The notes below the pieces were generated by a model. It searched no databases. It was given only the letters and a program-made list of their open reading frames with translations, and was not told the DNA's origin. 64,000 nt of DNA from Loktanella sp. IMCC34160 (GTDB lineage Bacteria > Pseudomonadota > Alphaproteobacteria > Rhodobacterales > Rhodobacteraceae), in assembly GCF_004145845.1 (NCBI RefSeq), contig NZ_SELP01000005.1, positions 1-64,000 of the forward strand, written 5' to 3'. The position numbers were made by a program, and so were the translations under genes. Shown in pieces: positions 8,086-17,371 of the stretch (position 1 is the stretch's first letter; each line of letters opens with the position of its first letter).

Positions 8086-9665
8086 CAGGTCGACGCCAGC
8101 GTCAGGTTCATCAGCTCCGGTTTGAACAGTGCCGCGTCCATGACTTTCAGGTCATCGGCCACGCGCAGATCGGTTGCGGCCTGATCCAGCACATCGCGCT
8201 GGATATCCAGCCCCGGCGCGACTTCGGTCACGACCAGTGCACCCTCGATTAGGCGGATAACGCAGCGTTCGGTCACATAGGTCACGTCCTGCCCCTGTTC
8301 CAGCGCGCGGGCACCCGAGAAGGATACCTGATCCACCTCATCCACGAATTTCGCCACCTTGCCCTCCTGGTCGATGACCAGCCTGCCATCGTCGATCCGC
8401 ATCTTTGCTCCGGCGTTGAAGTTGCCTGAGAAAACGATCTTGCGGGCACGGGCCGTGATGTCAACAAATCCCCCCGCCCCGGCGGTGCGGTGGGGCACGG
8501 CGGACAGGCGCGACACGTTCACAGACCCATCCTTCCCGACCTCAAGGAACGACAGAAGCGAGGCATCGAATCCGCCCGCCTGAAAATAGCAGAACTGATG
8601 GGGCGAGGCGACGAAGGCCTCGGCATTGGCGGAACACCCGAACTTGAAATCAAGAAGCGGGATGCCCCCGACCGCGCCCTGTTCGATCATCCAGGTGACG
8701 GACCCATGCAGCCCCTCTTCCACGAAGATTCGCGGGACGTTGGCGGAAATGCCAAACCCGATATTGACGGCCCACCCGTCGCGAAGCTCTTGCGCGACCC
8801 GACGCGCGATCACCTTGCCCACGTTGAAGTCCGCCGTGCGGAAGGATTCAAGTGGCCGGATCAGTTCACCCGAAATGGCGGGATCGAAGGGGGTCGCCGT
8901 AGTTTGCAACTGGTCTGGCGCCTCGACGACCACATCCACGAGGATACCCGGCACGCGCACATCATGGGGTTTGATCGACCCATTCATCGCAACACGTTTG
9001 ACCTGCGCAATGACCAGCCCGCCGTTGTTGCGCGCGGCCAGGGCCATTTCCATCGCACCAAGATAGGCGCCCTCGTGTTCGAAACTCAGGTTGCCACGTT
9101 CGTCAGATGTGGTGGCTCGGATGATCGCCACATCCGGCTGGATCGACTTGAAATAGAGCCACTCTTCACCCTCGAACGGCATCTTGCGCACGATCGGTTC
9201 TGCCCTGGCCGATGCGTTCATCGCGCAGCCTTCAAGATCAGGGTCGACGAATGTTTTCAGCCCGACTTTGGTCAGCACGCCGGGGCGCTTAGAGGCGCCC
9301 TCGCGCAGCATGTCGAAGATGATCCCGGAGGGAACGTTATAGGCCTTCACCTGCTCTGCCACGATCATCTGCCAGATCAGGGGCGGCTCAGCCTTGGTCG
9401 GGCCAGAGGGGTAGGACCCGCCAACGATCTTAGAAAGTAGCCCGGGGCGGGCAATGTGATCGACGCCCTTGGTGCCGAACATATCCCCGGCTGCGATCGG
9501 ATGGATGCTCGTCAGGTTCCGGGGCTGGCCGTCCTTGTCGAACCTTTCGCCCAATGCGGCAAGAACCGCGTCCGGGCAGCACAGGCCACTTGACGAATTC
9601 ACCGCCACGACCGAGTCGCTTTTGATGAGGGCCACAGCTTCCTGTGCGGTGCGGATCTTGGACAT
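8085..9665 (-). CDS. Family I CoA-transferase, fused alpha-beta form (YdiF/propionate CoA-transferase-like)
   Basis: 526 aa, the length of single-chain CoA-transferases. The N-terminal half carries the GGSYPSGPTKAEPPLIWQMI region of the YdiF/Pct group; the C-terminal half carries the catalytic glutamate at about E328 in WMIEQGAVGG. It moves CoA between an acyl-CoA such as acetyl-CoA and a free organic acid, so it can activate the acid made by the alcohol and aldehyde dehydrogenases nearby. It is the first gene of its operon. Operator site 3 lies 17-32 bp upstream of the ATG. Confidence 0.88.
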   Translation of the reverse strand: MSKIRTAQEAVALIKSDSVVAVNSSSGLCCPDAVLAALGERFDKDGQPRNLTSIHPIAAGDMFGTKGVDHIARPGLLSKIVGGSYPSGPTKAEPPLIWQMIVAEQVKAYNVPSGIIFDMLREGASKRPGVLTKVGLKTFVDPDLEGCAMNASARAEPIVRKMPFEGEEWLYFKSIQPDVAIIRATTSDERGNLSFEHEGAYLGAMEMALAARNNGGLVIAQVKRVAMNGSIKPHDVRVPGILVDVVVEAPDQLQTTATPFDPAISGELIRPLESFRTADFNVGKVIARRVAQELRDGWAVNIGFGISANVPRIFVEEGLHGSVTWMIEQGAVGGIPLLDFKFGCSANAEAFVASPHQFCYFQAGGFDASLLSFLEVGKDGSVNVSRLSAVPHRTAGAGGFVDITARARKIVFSGNFNAGAKMRIDDGRLVIDQEGKVAKFVDEVDQVSFSGARALEQGQDVTYVTERCVIRLIEGALVVTEVAPGLDIQRDVLDQAATDLRVADDLKVMDAALFKPELMNLTLAST

Positions 9666-9681
9666 AATTCTTCACTCCAGA

Positions 9682-9697
9682 GTAACTAACTGGTTAT
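9682..9697. promoter_or_regulatory. TetR-type operator, site 3
   Basis: GTAACTAACTGGTTAT, arms TAACTA / TGGTTA around AC, in front of the CoA-transferase operon. On the minus strand a TTGATCGGCG sequence (9730-9721) lies upstream; the identical 10-mer precedes site 2 at 4199-4208 and may be the -35 region of both. Confidence 0.72.
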
Positions 9698-9757
9698 TTG
9701 TAATATGGCTGGAACTCTGCCGCCGATCAAGGGACTTTGTTTTGTGCTTCCCCTTAA

Positions 9758-9773
9758 GTAACCTTTTGGTTAC
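9758..9773. promoter_or_regulatory. TetR-type operator, site 4
   Basis: GTAACCTTTTGGTTAC, 6-bp perfect arms GTAACC / GGTTAC around TTTT. It lies 28 bp upstream of the aldo/keto reductase at 9802. Sites 3 and 4 face the two divergent units, just as sites 1 and 2 do. Confidence 0.75.
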
Positions 9774-9801
9774 TCTGACGCCAGTCAAGGAGGACAGAAG
9801 A

Positions 9802-10620
9802 ATGTCGATCTATTTTCAGAAAACCTTTCAGCGCAGTTTCGGGACATTTCCGCTGACTGGTGAAACACTGCACAATGCGGTTCTTGCAGCGGCTGAGGTC
9901 GGCTATCGCGCCTTCGATACCGCGCAGATGTATGGCAACGAGGCCGATACCGGGGCCGCGCTCAAGGCGACCGGTCTGGCGCGTGAAGACCTTTGCATCA
10001 CGACCAAGGTGGATATCGCGCATTTCTCCGAGGCCGATTTCATCCCTTCCGTCGAACAAAGCCTGCGTGACCTGCAAATCGACAAGACCGATGTGCTGCT
10101 GCTTCACTGGCCGACCCCCGGAGGCGATATCAAACTGTCGCTGCGCCTTCTGCAAAAGGCCTATGACCTTGGGCTTGCGGCCAACATCGGCGTATCAAAC
10201 TACACCGCTCAGATGATGATCGACGCAAAGGCGATCGTGGATGCGCCTTTGGTTACCAACCAGGTGGAATTCCATCCGCTTCTGGATCAGGGCAAGCTGC
10301 TGGCTGCAGCGACGGAAACCGGCATCCCGCTTGCGTCCTATTGTTCGGTCGCACGGGGAGAGGTGTTCAAATACCCGCTCTTCGCTGAAATCGGCGCCAG
10401 CTATGGCAAGTCGGCTGCGCAGGTCGTGTTGCGTTGGATTCTGCAGAAGGGGGTCAGCATCAACACTATGTCGACCAAGCCCGAGAATATCCGCGCGAAC
10501 TTTGACGTGATGGACTTCACGTTGTCCTCGATCGACTTGGCCCGAATCGATGCCATGATGGCCACCGGGTATCGGATCGTCGGCAAGGATCTGGTGCCCT
10601 ACGCCCCCGATTTCGACTAG
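9802..10620 (+). CDS. Aldo/keto reductase (2,5-diketo-D-gluconate reductase-like)
   Basis: 272 aa from the ATG at 9802, which follows AAGGAGGAC; the longer frame upstream runs through the operator region and is rejected. The AKR tetrad is D39, Y44, K70 and H103 (LLLHWPTP). It belongs to the short AKR5-like group that reduces keto-sugars, glyoxals and other carbonyls with NADPH. It is a single-gene unit under operator site 4, convergent with the GMC oxidoreductase gene, with a hairpin between them. It differs from the 338-aa AKR at 4259, so the island uses two unrelated AKR subfamilies. Confidence 0.85.
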   Translation: MSIYFQKTFQRSFGTFPLTGETLHNAVLAAAEVGYRAFDTAQMYGNEADTGAALKATGLAREDLCITTKVDIAHFSEADFIPSVEQSLRDLQIDKTDVLLLHWPTPGGDIKLSLRLLQKAYDLGLAANIGVSNYTAQMMIDAKAIVDAPLVTNQVEFHPLLDQGKLLAAATETGIPLASYCSVARGEVFKYPLFAEIGASYGKSAAQVVLRWILQKGVSINTMSTKPENIRANFDVMDFTLSSIDLARIDAMMATGYRIVGKDLVPYAPDFD

Positions 10621-10631
10621 CCCAAAAAGAA

Positions 10632-10653
10632 GGGGCAGCCCGTAGGCTGCCCC
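10632..10653 (-). terminator. Rho-independent terminator between convergent genes
   Basis: GGGGCAGCC-CGTA-GGCTGCCCC: a 9-bp perfect stem with a 4-nt loop. On the minus strand it is followed by CTTCTTTTT, so it is best read as the terminator of the GMC oxidoreductase operon. It may also stop the AKR transcript from the other side. Confidence 0.75.
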
Positions 10654-10673
10654 AGGTCTCCGGGAGGATTCCT

Positions 10674-12287
10674 TTAGTGGTTGCCGCGGATCATGTCAGA
10701 GGCCTTTTCGCCGATCATGATCGTCGGCGCATTGGTGTTGGATCCGACAAGGCTGGGCATGGTCGAGCTGTCGCAGATCCGCAGCCCGTCGATGCCGCGC
10801 ACCCGCAATTTCGGATCGACAACCGCCATCGGATCGCTGTCGGCGCCCATCTTGCAGGTGCAAGTCGGGTGGTATGAGGTCCGGCCATACTGCCGCGCGT
10901 AGTCCTCATAGTCTTTCTGGGTCTTCACGCTGTCATCCGGGAACCGGATCTGGCGTATGTACTTTTGCAGGCTCGGCTGGCTGAAGATTTCCTTGCTGAT
11001 CTTCACCCCCTCGACCGAGGTCTTCAGGTCATCGGGGTGGCCCAGGAAATTCGGGTCCACGATCGGCAGGGCCGTAGGATCGGAAGACCGAAGCCGCACC
11101 GTGCCGCGCGCCTTGGGCCGCAGCGTATAGCTGTTCAGCGTGATCCCGGACGACCCCTTCGGGACGCTCGGCACCCCTGCCTCTGCCCCGGCGCCGGCCA
11201 GGAAGTGGAACTGGAGATCGGGGACGGGTTGCGATTTGTCCGCGTACCAGAAGGCACCGCCCTCGACCACGTTCGACGTGACCGGACCGGACCCGAACAG
11301 GTAATATTGCGCCCCCGCCCAGGCCATCCAGTGCAACTTGTTGTATTTGTCGAGGCTATAGTGGCCGGTCAGTTCGGCGACGATATCGATCCCGAAGTGA
11401 TCGTGCAGGTTTTCACCGACACCCGGCAAGTCCTGCACCACGTCGATCCCCATGTCCGACAGATGCGCCGCGGGACCAAGCCCCGACAGCATCATTAGCT
11501 TGGGAGAGCCGATCGCCCCCGCGGTCAGCAACACCTCGGACTCGGCCCGGACCATCGTTCGGGCCCCGCCTTTGCGGGAATAGTCCACGCCCGTCGCCCG
11601 GCCATGTTCGACCACGACCCGATGCACAAGGCACCCGGTCTCGACCGTCAGGTTGGGGCGCTTCATTGCGGGGCGCAGATAGCCGACAGCCGCTGAACAG
11701 CGTTTGCCGTTGCGGGTGGTCGTCTGATAGGCCCCCGCCCCTTCCTGGGTCTCCCCGTTGAAGTCGGGATTGTAGGGCAGGCCATATTCCTGGCAGGACT
11801 GCACGAAGGCGCGGGTCATCCGCTGCGGATCGGGAATGTTCGAAACCCCCAATTCGCCGTCGGTTCCATGCCAGTCGCCGGACAGGATCGTATTGCCTTC
11901 GGAGCGGATGAAATACTTCTTGATGTCCTTAAAGGCCCAGCCCTCGGCGCCTTCCTCTTCCGCCCAGCGGTCGTAGTCCGCGGGATTGCCACGGGTAAAG
12001 ACCTCGGCGTTGATCGACGAGCCGCCACCGATCACGCGGGCCTGGGCGTAGGGAATTTCCCGGTTGTTCGCGTGCTTTTGCGGCGCGGTGGTCAGGCCCC
12101 AAGTATGCGGGCCCGTCGTCATCTTGGCAAATCCGACAGGCATGTGGATCAGCGGGTGGCTATCCTTGCCGCCCGCTTCAAGCAACAGCACGCGGCAACT
12201 GCTGTCCTCGGACAGGCGGGCAGCCAGCACGCAGCCGGATGATCCGCCCCCAACGATCACATAGTCATATCCTGCCTGTGACATCAT
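10674..12287 (-). CDS. GMC-family FAD alcohol dehydrogenase
   Basis: 537 aa from the ATG at 12287, which overlaps the ALDH stop as ATGA; a TTG nine bases upstream is less likely. The dinucleotide fold [13 protein letters not shown] is at the N-terminus. The GMC active-site pair is at the C-terminus: H in TSYHPTCT and N in GSNTNAPT. Such choline-dehydrogenase-like enzymes oxidise primary alcohols, polyols or PEG-type substrates to aldehydes and feed the respiratory chain. Coupled to an aldehyde dehydrogenase, it gives an alcohol-to-acid module. It is a clear paralogue of the GMC protein at 26853. Confidence 0.88.
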   Translation of the reverse strand: MMSQAGYDYVIVGGGSSGCVLAARLSEDSSCRVLLLEAGGKDSHPLIHMPVGFAKMTTGPHTWGLTTAPQKHANNREIPYAQARVIGGGSSINAEVFTRGNPADYDRWAEEEGAEGWAFKDIKKYFIRSEGNTILSGDWHGTDGELGVSNIPDPQRMTRAFVQSCQEYGLPYNPDFNGETQEGAGAYQTTTRNGKRCSAAVGYLRPAMKRPNLTVETGCLVHRVVVEHGRATGVDYSRKGGARTMVRAESEVLLTAGAIGSPKLMMLSGLGPAAHLSDMGIDVVQDLPGVGENLHDHFGIDIVAELTGHYSLDKYNKLHWMAWAGAQYYLFGSGPVTSNVVEGGAFWYADKSQPVPDLQFHFLAGAGAEAGVPSVPKGSSGITLNSYTLRPKARGTVRLRSSDPTALPIVDPNFLGHPDDLKTSVEGVKISKEIFSQPSLQKYIRQIRFPDDSVKTQKDYEDYARQYGRTSYHPTCTCKMGADSDPMAVVDPKLRVRGIDGLRICDSSTMPSLVGSNTNAPTIMIGEKASDMIRGNH

Positions 12288-13792
12288 TCGATCCAAGGTG
12301 TGCGTTTGCCGATCTCGATGTGAACGGACTTGATCTGGGTGTACTCCTCGACGCCGTACTTGCCCGCCTCGCGGCCCCAGCCCGATTGCTTGAACCCGCC
12401 CAGCGGCAGTTCCGGACCACCGGCCAGCGTGGTGTTGACCCAGAACCGGCCCGCCTGAACCCGGCGGGTGACGGTCAGCGCCTTGTCGATGTTCTTGGTC
12501 CAGACGCTCGCGGCCAGCCCGTAGACGGTATCGTTAGCAATGGCGATGGCCTCTTCCACGCTATCGAACGGCATGATGGTCAGGACGGGACCGAAAATCT
12601 CTTCGCGCGCAATGGCCATATCGCGGGTGACATCCCCGAAAAGCGCCGGCGCGATGTATTGGCCCCGGCCCATGTCCAACTGTTCACCGCCGCAAATCAG
12701 GCGCGCGCCCTCTGCCTGCCCTTTCTCAATATAGGACATGATCGTCGTATTTTGGGCGTCGGTGGTGATGGCACCAACCTGGGTCGCCTCGTCCAGCGGG
12801 TCACCCACACGAACCTTGGCGAACTTGTCCTGAACCATCTGCGCGAATTTGTCGGCAACCGACCGTTCCACGATCAGCCGCGATCCGGACACGCAGCATT
12901 GCCCGGTGTTGAACCCGATCCCGAAGGCCACACCGTCGGCCGCGTCTTCAAGATCCGCATCGGCGAAAACGATCTGCGGGTTCTTGCCACCCAGTTCCAG
13001 CCCCAGTTTCTTGAAATTGGTGCGGCCTGCGGCCTCGACCACGCGACGACCCACGGCGGTGGACCCCGTAAACGACAGCATGTCCACGTCTACATGCTCA
13101 ATCAGGCCCTGCCCGATCGTGGACCCGGATCCGGTCACCACGTTCATGCAACCGTCCGGCAGACCAGCCTCGGTCAGGATTTCGGCAAGGATCAGGGTCG
13201 TGGCGCTGGTCACTTCCGACGGCTTGGCGACAATCGTGCACCCGGATGCAAGGATATAGGGTACCCGTTCGCACAGGATCAGGAACGGGAAATTCCATGG
13301 CGTGATCAGCCCGACGACGCCGACAGGCTCGCGGGTGACGATCCCGAACAGCCCATCGCCAAGGTTGTTGAAGCTGTCACCGTGCAAGCTACGCGCCAGT
13401 CCGCTGGCATACTCGAACATATCGGCACAGCCGCCCACTTCGGCCCGCGCCTGGCTGATCGGCTTGCCGTTTTCCAGGGTTTCGAAATAGGCGATCTCTT
13501 CGGCCCGTTCGCGGATAAGCGCGCCGGCCTTCAGCAGAACGGCGGCCCGGGCCTGACCGTTCAGACCCGACCAGCGCCGGTCGTCAAAGGCTGCGCGGGC
13601 AGCGGCAACAGCCGCATCCAGATCCGCCGGGGTGCATTTCGGAATACGCGTGACAGGCACGCCATGACCCGGCGACGCCCGTTCAAAGATGTCGCGATCA
13701 CCGGCCGGGATGGATTTCCCGTTCACGAAAAAACCGAATTCCCGCGGCGCCGAGGGCGGCGAGAGTTTGCTGCTGGCCTGATCCATGTTCAT
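12284..13792 (-). CDS. NAD(P)-dependent aldehyde dehydrogenase (betaine-aldehyde-like)
   Basis: 502 aa, standard ALDH length. Visible motifs are the PWNFPFLIL segment, the general base in LELGGKNPQ, and the nucleophilic cysteine in NTGQCCVSGSR. It oxidises an aldehyde to a free acid; the substrate is not readable. Because the GMC gene is coupled by ATGA overlap, it probably takes that enzyme's product, and the acid could then be activated by the CoA-transferase at 8085. Operator site 5 lies 37 bp upstream. Confidence 0.9.
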   Translation of the reverse strand: MNMDQASSKLSPPSAPREFGFFVNGKSIPAGDRDIFERASPGHGVPVTRIPKCTPADLDAAVAAARAAFDDRRWSGLNGQARAAVLLKAGALIRERAEEIAYFETLENGKPISQARAEVGGCADMFEYASGLARSLHGDSFNNLGDGLFGIVTREPVGVVGLITPWNFPFLILCERVPYILASGCTIVAKPSEVTSATTLILAEILTEAGLPDGCMNVVTGSGSTIGQGLIEHVDVDMLSFTGSTAVGRRVVEAAGRTNFKKLGLELGGKNPQIVFADADLEDAADGVAFGIGFNTGQCCVSGSRLIVERSVADKFAQMVQDKFAKVRVGDPLDEATQVGAITTDAQNTTIMSYIEKGQAEGARLICGGEQLDMGRGQYIAPALFGDVTRDMAIAREEIFGPVLTIMPFDSVEEAIAIANDTVYGLAASVWTKNIDKALTVTRRVQAGRFWVNTTLAGGPELPLGGFKQSGWGREAGKYGVEEYTQIKSVHIEIGKRTPWIE

Positions 13793-13828
13793 CTCCGTTC
13801 ATGTCGTCGGGTCGCGCATCGCGCGTAT

Positions 13829-13844
13829 GTAACCATTTGGTTAT
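13829..13844. promoter_or_regulatory. TetR-type operator, site 5
   Basis: GTAACCATTTGGTTAT, perfect TAACCA / TGGTTA arms around TT. It sits in the 67-bp gap between the zinc alcohol dehydrogenase (stop at 13860) and the ALDH gene. This gives the ALDH-GMC pair its own regulated promoter even though it follows same-strand genes. Confidence 0.74.
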
Positions 13845-13859
13845 TTAATGGCGGGATTG

Positions 13860-14894
13860 TCAACCCACCACGATTTGGGTTTTCAGGTCCGCAGGCCTGT
13901 CGCGGATAGTGTCAAAGGCCGTTTGGATCTGGGCCAACGGGTAGGCGGCCCGAACGAATGCATCGGTCCGGATACGGCCATGTACTAAAAGGGTCAGCGC
14001 ATCGTGCATGTCCTGCCCCATCCCGGCCACGGACCCCTTGATCGAGTTTTCCTGCAGGATCGTCTGAAGGATATTCAGGGGAAGTTCGGCATCGGGACCG
14101 GTCAGACCGAATGCGGCGATATGTCCGCCCTTGCGGATCAGCCGGCTGGCCTGAGCGTAAAGGGCTGCCGAGCCAACACTTTCGATCACGATATCCGCGC
14201 CGCGACCGCCGGTTGCCTTCAGAACGGCTTCCTCCAACTGCGCCGGATCACTGACCCCGACATCGGCGCCCGCCTCCAGCGCCAATGAGACCCGCTCGGC
14301 CGAAGTGTCTGCCACGATGATCGGCGCAGCGCCGATTGTCCGCAGAAGTTGGACATGCAGGTTCCCGATCGGCCCAGCGCCAATGACCACGACAGACTGG
14401 CCGAAGGTCACATTTGCCTTGCGGGCCGCCCGGACCACGCAGGCCAGCGGTTCGGTTAGGGCAAGAAATTCGTCCGGGATTTCGGCGGGGGCCGGAATGA
14501 CCAGCCGGGCCGGGACCACCATGTATTCGGCAAAGGCGCCGTCCATCGTGATCCCCATCTGCTGCATCTCGGGGCAGTTGAGGATCTCGTTCCGGCGGCA
14601 CCAATAGCAGGTGCCGCAGCCGATGTTCATGTCCACGACGGCCTTGGACCCGATCTCCAGACCGGACACGCCCTCTCCCAACGCATGGATGATCCCGGTG
14701 AATTCATGGCCGGGCACCATGGGCAGGCTTTCGGCGGCGTAGTGGCCGTTGAAGATGTGCAGGTCTGTCCCGCAAATCCCGACCCGGGTGATGCGGATCA
14801 GCGCCTCTCCCCGGCCCGGTGCCGGAATGGGGCGCTGCCGGATCTCGAACCTCCCGGGACGGACAAGAACGGCAGCCTCCATTGTTCCGGTCAT
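13860..14894 (-). CDS. Zinc-dependent alcohol dehydrogenase (MDR family, threonine/sorbitol dehydrogenase-like)
   Basis: 344 aa. Catalytic zinc residues are in GICGTDLHIFNGHY and PGHEFTG. The structural-zinc loop is complete, with four cysteines in CGTCYWCRRNEILNC. The Rossmann motif is VIGAGPIGNLHVQ. It oxidises a secondary alcohol of a polyol or hydroxy acid with NAD(P). It lies 9 bp after the ribose-type ABC permease and is the last gene of that transporter operon, so it likely acts on the imported compound first. Confidence 0.88.
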   Translation of the reverse strand: MTGTMEAAVLVRPGRFEIRQRPIPAPGRGEALIRITRVGICGTDLHIFNGHYAAESLPMVPGHEFTGIIHALGEGVSGLEIGSKAVVDMNIGCGTCYWCRRNEILNCPEMQQMGITMDGAFAEYMVVPARLVIPAPAEIPDEFLALTEPLACVVRAARKANVTFGQSVVVIGAGPIGNLHVQLLRTIGAAPIIVADTSAERVSLALEAGADVGVSDPAQLEEAVLKATGGRGADIVIESVGSAALYAQASRLIRKGGHIAAFGLTGPDAELPLNILQTILQENSIKGSVAGMGQDMHDALTLLVHGRIRTDAFVRAAYPLAQIQTAFDTIRDRPADLKTQIVVG

Positions 14895-14903
14895 CCGAGC
14901 CTC

Positions 14904-15845
14904 CTATTTGACCACGCGCAATTTGCTGCGGTCGATGGTTGCGGCGATGGCGACGATCAGGATGATGCCGAAGACCATCTGCTGCATCGTGGCGTCGATC
15001 TCGAAGTACAGCATCGACGACCGGATCACCGCCACGATCAACGTGCCGATCAGCGTATTGACCACGCCACCGACCCCGCCGGTCAGCGGCGTGCCCCCGA
15101 CAAGAACCGCGACGATCGCAGGCAACAGGAACCCGTTGGCCAGGGTTGGCGACCCTCCGGACAGCTTGACCGAAAACAACAGACCCGCGATTGCCGCCAG
15201 CATGCCCGACAGGGCAAAGGCGATAACCTTGATCCGGGTGACGTTCAGCCCCGAGGCAACGGCAGCAAGTTCGCCCGCCCCCACAGCCTTGAGCGCGCGA
15301 CCGAACGTCGTGCGGCTTTGCAGGAACAGCATTGCCAGAAGCAGGACAAGCCCCACCAGGATTTCATGGGGAATGCCCGCCGTCTTGCCAACCATCCACC
15401 CAAAGGAGGAATCCCGCAGCCCTGCATCCATGTACAGCGCGCGCTGCCCCGAAAGATATTGCGCGCTGGAATAGGCCACACCGCCGACCGCGAGGGTCGA
15501 GACGAAGGACGGCACCAGCAGCTTTGTCGTGATATAGCCCGAGATCGCGCCGAAGATCAGACCGGCGGCGATGCAGACCAGCGCCGCGCCAATCCCAAGG
15601 GTCGGCAAGGTAACCGTGGCGATGACCGTCGTCATATTGGCGACGGATTGCGCCGACAGGTCGATGCCGCCGATATAGATGGCAAATGTCATCCCCAGCG
15701 CCATGATGAACAGCGGCATGATGTCCGCAGTCATCGAGATCAGGTTCTGCGGGCGCAGGAAGTTGGAATCTGCCGCGCCAACGATCAGCACGAGGGCCAG
15801 AAGCGTGATCCAGGGCAGATGCGGTTTGATACGTTCAAGGGTCAT
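14904..15845 (-). CDS. Ribose-type ABC transporter permease (CUT2, RbsC-like)
   Basis: 313 aa, strongly hydrophobic with about eight to ten membrane spans. It carries the family signature GIDLSAQSVANM and the VGGTPLTGGVGGVVNTLIG motif near the C-terminus. It forms half of the inner-membrane channel with the second permease at 17372; the operon order is binding protein, permease, ATPase, permease. The gap to the ATPase gene is 9 bp. CUT2 systems import monosaccharides, polyols or nucleoside-like compounds intact. Confidence 0.88.
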   Translation of the reverse strand: MTLERIKPHLPWITLLALVLIVGAADSNFLRPQNLISMTADIMPLFIMALGMTFAIYIGGIDLSAQSVANMTTVIATVTLPTLGIGAALVCIAAGLIFGAISGYITTKLLVPSFVSTLAVGGVAYSSAQYLSGQRALYMDAGLRDSSFGWMVGKTAGIPHEILVGLVLLLAMLFLQSRTTFGRALKAVGAGELAAVASGLNVTRIKVIAFALSGMLAAIAGLLFSVKLSGGSPTLANGFLLPAIVAVLVGGTPLTGGVGGVVNTLIGTLIVAVIRSSMLYFEIDATMQQMVFGIILIVAIAATIDRSKLRVVK

Positions 15846-15854
15846 GCGCGTGCC

Positions 15855-17360
15855 TCAGGTCATGTAGTGGACAAGATCGAACAAGGACGGCTTGTTGCCC
15901 GGTGAACCGTGGAAGACCTTCTGGGTCTTCCCGTCCTTGACGACATGGATCGTGTGGCTGAGGCCGATGGCCTCTTCCAATGTGTCGGCCACAAGGATGA
16001 TCCCTGCCCCGGCATCGCACATCTCGCGGACCATGTCGTAGACATCTTCCTTGGCCCCGATATCAAGGCCGCGGGTCGGGTGATCGAGCAGGATGATATC
16101 GGACCCGCCGGATCGCCATTTCGCCAGAACGACCTTCTGCTGGTTGCCCCCCGACAGGCCGCCGCAGTCCTTGAACACCGACGGGGTCTTGATCGCCAAC
16201 CGGTCGATCCATTTCTGTGCCAGCGCTTTTTCTTCTGCGATGCGCAGAACACCGGCGCTGGAATAGTTGCCCATCTGGCTGAGGGTCATGTTCTCGTAGA
16301 CGTTCATGCCGCCGACGATCCCTTCGACCTTGCGTTCCCGCGGGACGTACCCGACGCCCAGCTCGACGCTTTGCCGGGCGTTGAAACGCGTGATCTCCTG
16401 CCCCTTGATCCGGACGCTGCCTTCGGCGGGCTTTTCCAGTCCGAAGATCGTGCGCAGGATCGCTTCACGGCCGGACCCTTCGGTACCGACCAGACACAGA
16501 ACCTCGCCGGGATGCAGGTCGAAACTGATGTCTTCGTAGCGGCCGGGCACCGTGACGCCGTCAAAGCTGACCAGCACCCGGTCCGGGTCATAGGCGCCCT
16601 GACGCTGTTCGCGGTAGTATTCCTTGTCCACGTCGCGGCCGACCATCTTGTGTTGGATGCTGTCGATATTGGCCGCCGCCTGATCGACCACATCCACCAC
16701 CTCTCCGTCCTTCATGACGTAGATCCGGTCCGACAGCTCAAGGACTTCGTCCATCCGGTGGCTGACAAAGATGAAAGAGGCGCGACTGGTCAGTTCGCGG
16801 ACCAGCTTGAACAGAAGTTCCACCTCTTCCCGGGCCAGAACGGATGTCGGTTCGTCCAGAAGGATCACCAGATCGCCCTCGACCCGCTCTTCCAGGGTCA
16901 GCACCTTGGCAAGTTCCACCAACTGCCGTTGTGCAAACGACAGTTTGGCCGTGATCATGCCGGGGTCGATATCAAGCTTGACCTTGGCCAGCTGCTTGCG
17001 CGCCGCCTCTGCCATGGCCTTCCAGTCGACCACGCCGAAACGCACGAATTGCTTTTCAAACCCGAGAAAGATGTTTTCCATCACGGTCAGGTTCGTGATC
17101 AGGGATTGTTCCTGAAACACCATGCCGATGCCGTGGTCCATCGCCTGACGGGGGTTCTGGAACCGGACTGTCTTGCCGTCGATCGTGACCGTGCCGCCGT
17201 CAGGTTGATAGGCGCCGTAGATCACTTTCATCAGCGTGGACTTGCCGGCGCCGTTTTCCCCGACCAGCCCGACGATCTCGCCCCGTCCGATCGTGAAATC
17301 GACCGCCTTGAGCGCGTGAACACCCGGGAACTTCTTGTCGACCTTGTTGAGTTGATACAT
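15855..17360 (-). CDS. Ribose-type ABC transporter ATPase with two nucleotide-binding domains (RbsA-like)
   Basis: 501 aa from the ATG at 17360, beginning MYQLNKVDKKFPGVHALK; the frame continues upstream but over the permease gene. The first domain is canonical: Walker A GENGAGKST, Walker B LVILLDEPTSVL. The second has GTEGSGREA instead of a Walker A lysine, which is usual in this family, and LLDHPTRGLD, where the expected catalytic glutamate is a histidine. The ABC signature LSGGNQQKV is intact there. The complex therefore probably hydrolyses ATP at one site only. It powers the importer formed with the two flanking permeases. Confidence 0.9.
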   Translation of the reverse strand: MYQLNKVDKKFPGVHALKAVDFTIGRGEIVGLVGENGAGKSTLMKVIYGAYQPDGGTVTIDGKTVRFQNPRQAMDHGIGMVFQEQSLITNLTVMENIFLGFEKQFVRFGVVDWKAMAEAARKQLAKVKLDIDPGMITAKLSFAQRQLVELAKVLTLEERVEGDLVILLDEPTSVLAREEVELLFKLVRELTSRASFIFVSHRMDEVLELSDRIYVMKDGEVVDVVDQAAANIDSIQHKMVGRDVDKEYYREQRQGAYDPDRVLVSFDGVTVPGRYEDISFDLHPGEVLCLVGTEGSGREAILRTIFGLEKPAEGSVRIKGQEITRFNARQSVELGVGYVPRERKVEGIVGGMNVYENMTLSQMGNYSSAGVLRIAEEKALAQKWIDRLAIKTPSVFKDCGGLSGGNQQKVVLAKWRSGGSDIILLDHPTRGLDIGAKEDVYDMVREMCDAGAGIILVADTLEEAIGLSHTIHVVKDGKTQKVFHGSPGNKPSLFDLVHYMT

Positions 17361-17371
17361 GGTCCCGCCCC

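Noticed and set aside
215-12287. C-glycoside cleavage pathway (GMC oxidation to a 3-keto sugar plus TIM-barrel lyase)
   Set aside because: The GMC oxidoreductases and the TIM barrel made this attractive, but the typical small deglycosidase subunit pair is not recognisable and the acyl-CoA enzymes are unexplained. It remains only speculation.
12239-13909. 556-codon plus-strand reading frame
   Set aside because: It is antisense to the aldehyde dehydrogenase, with no recognisable domain. The other strand has all ALDH motifs.
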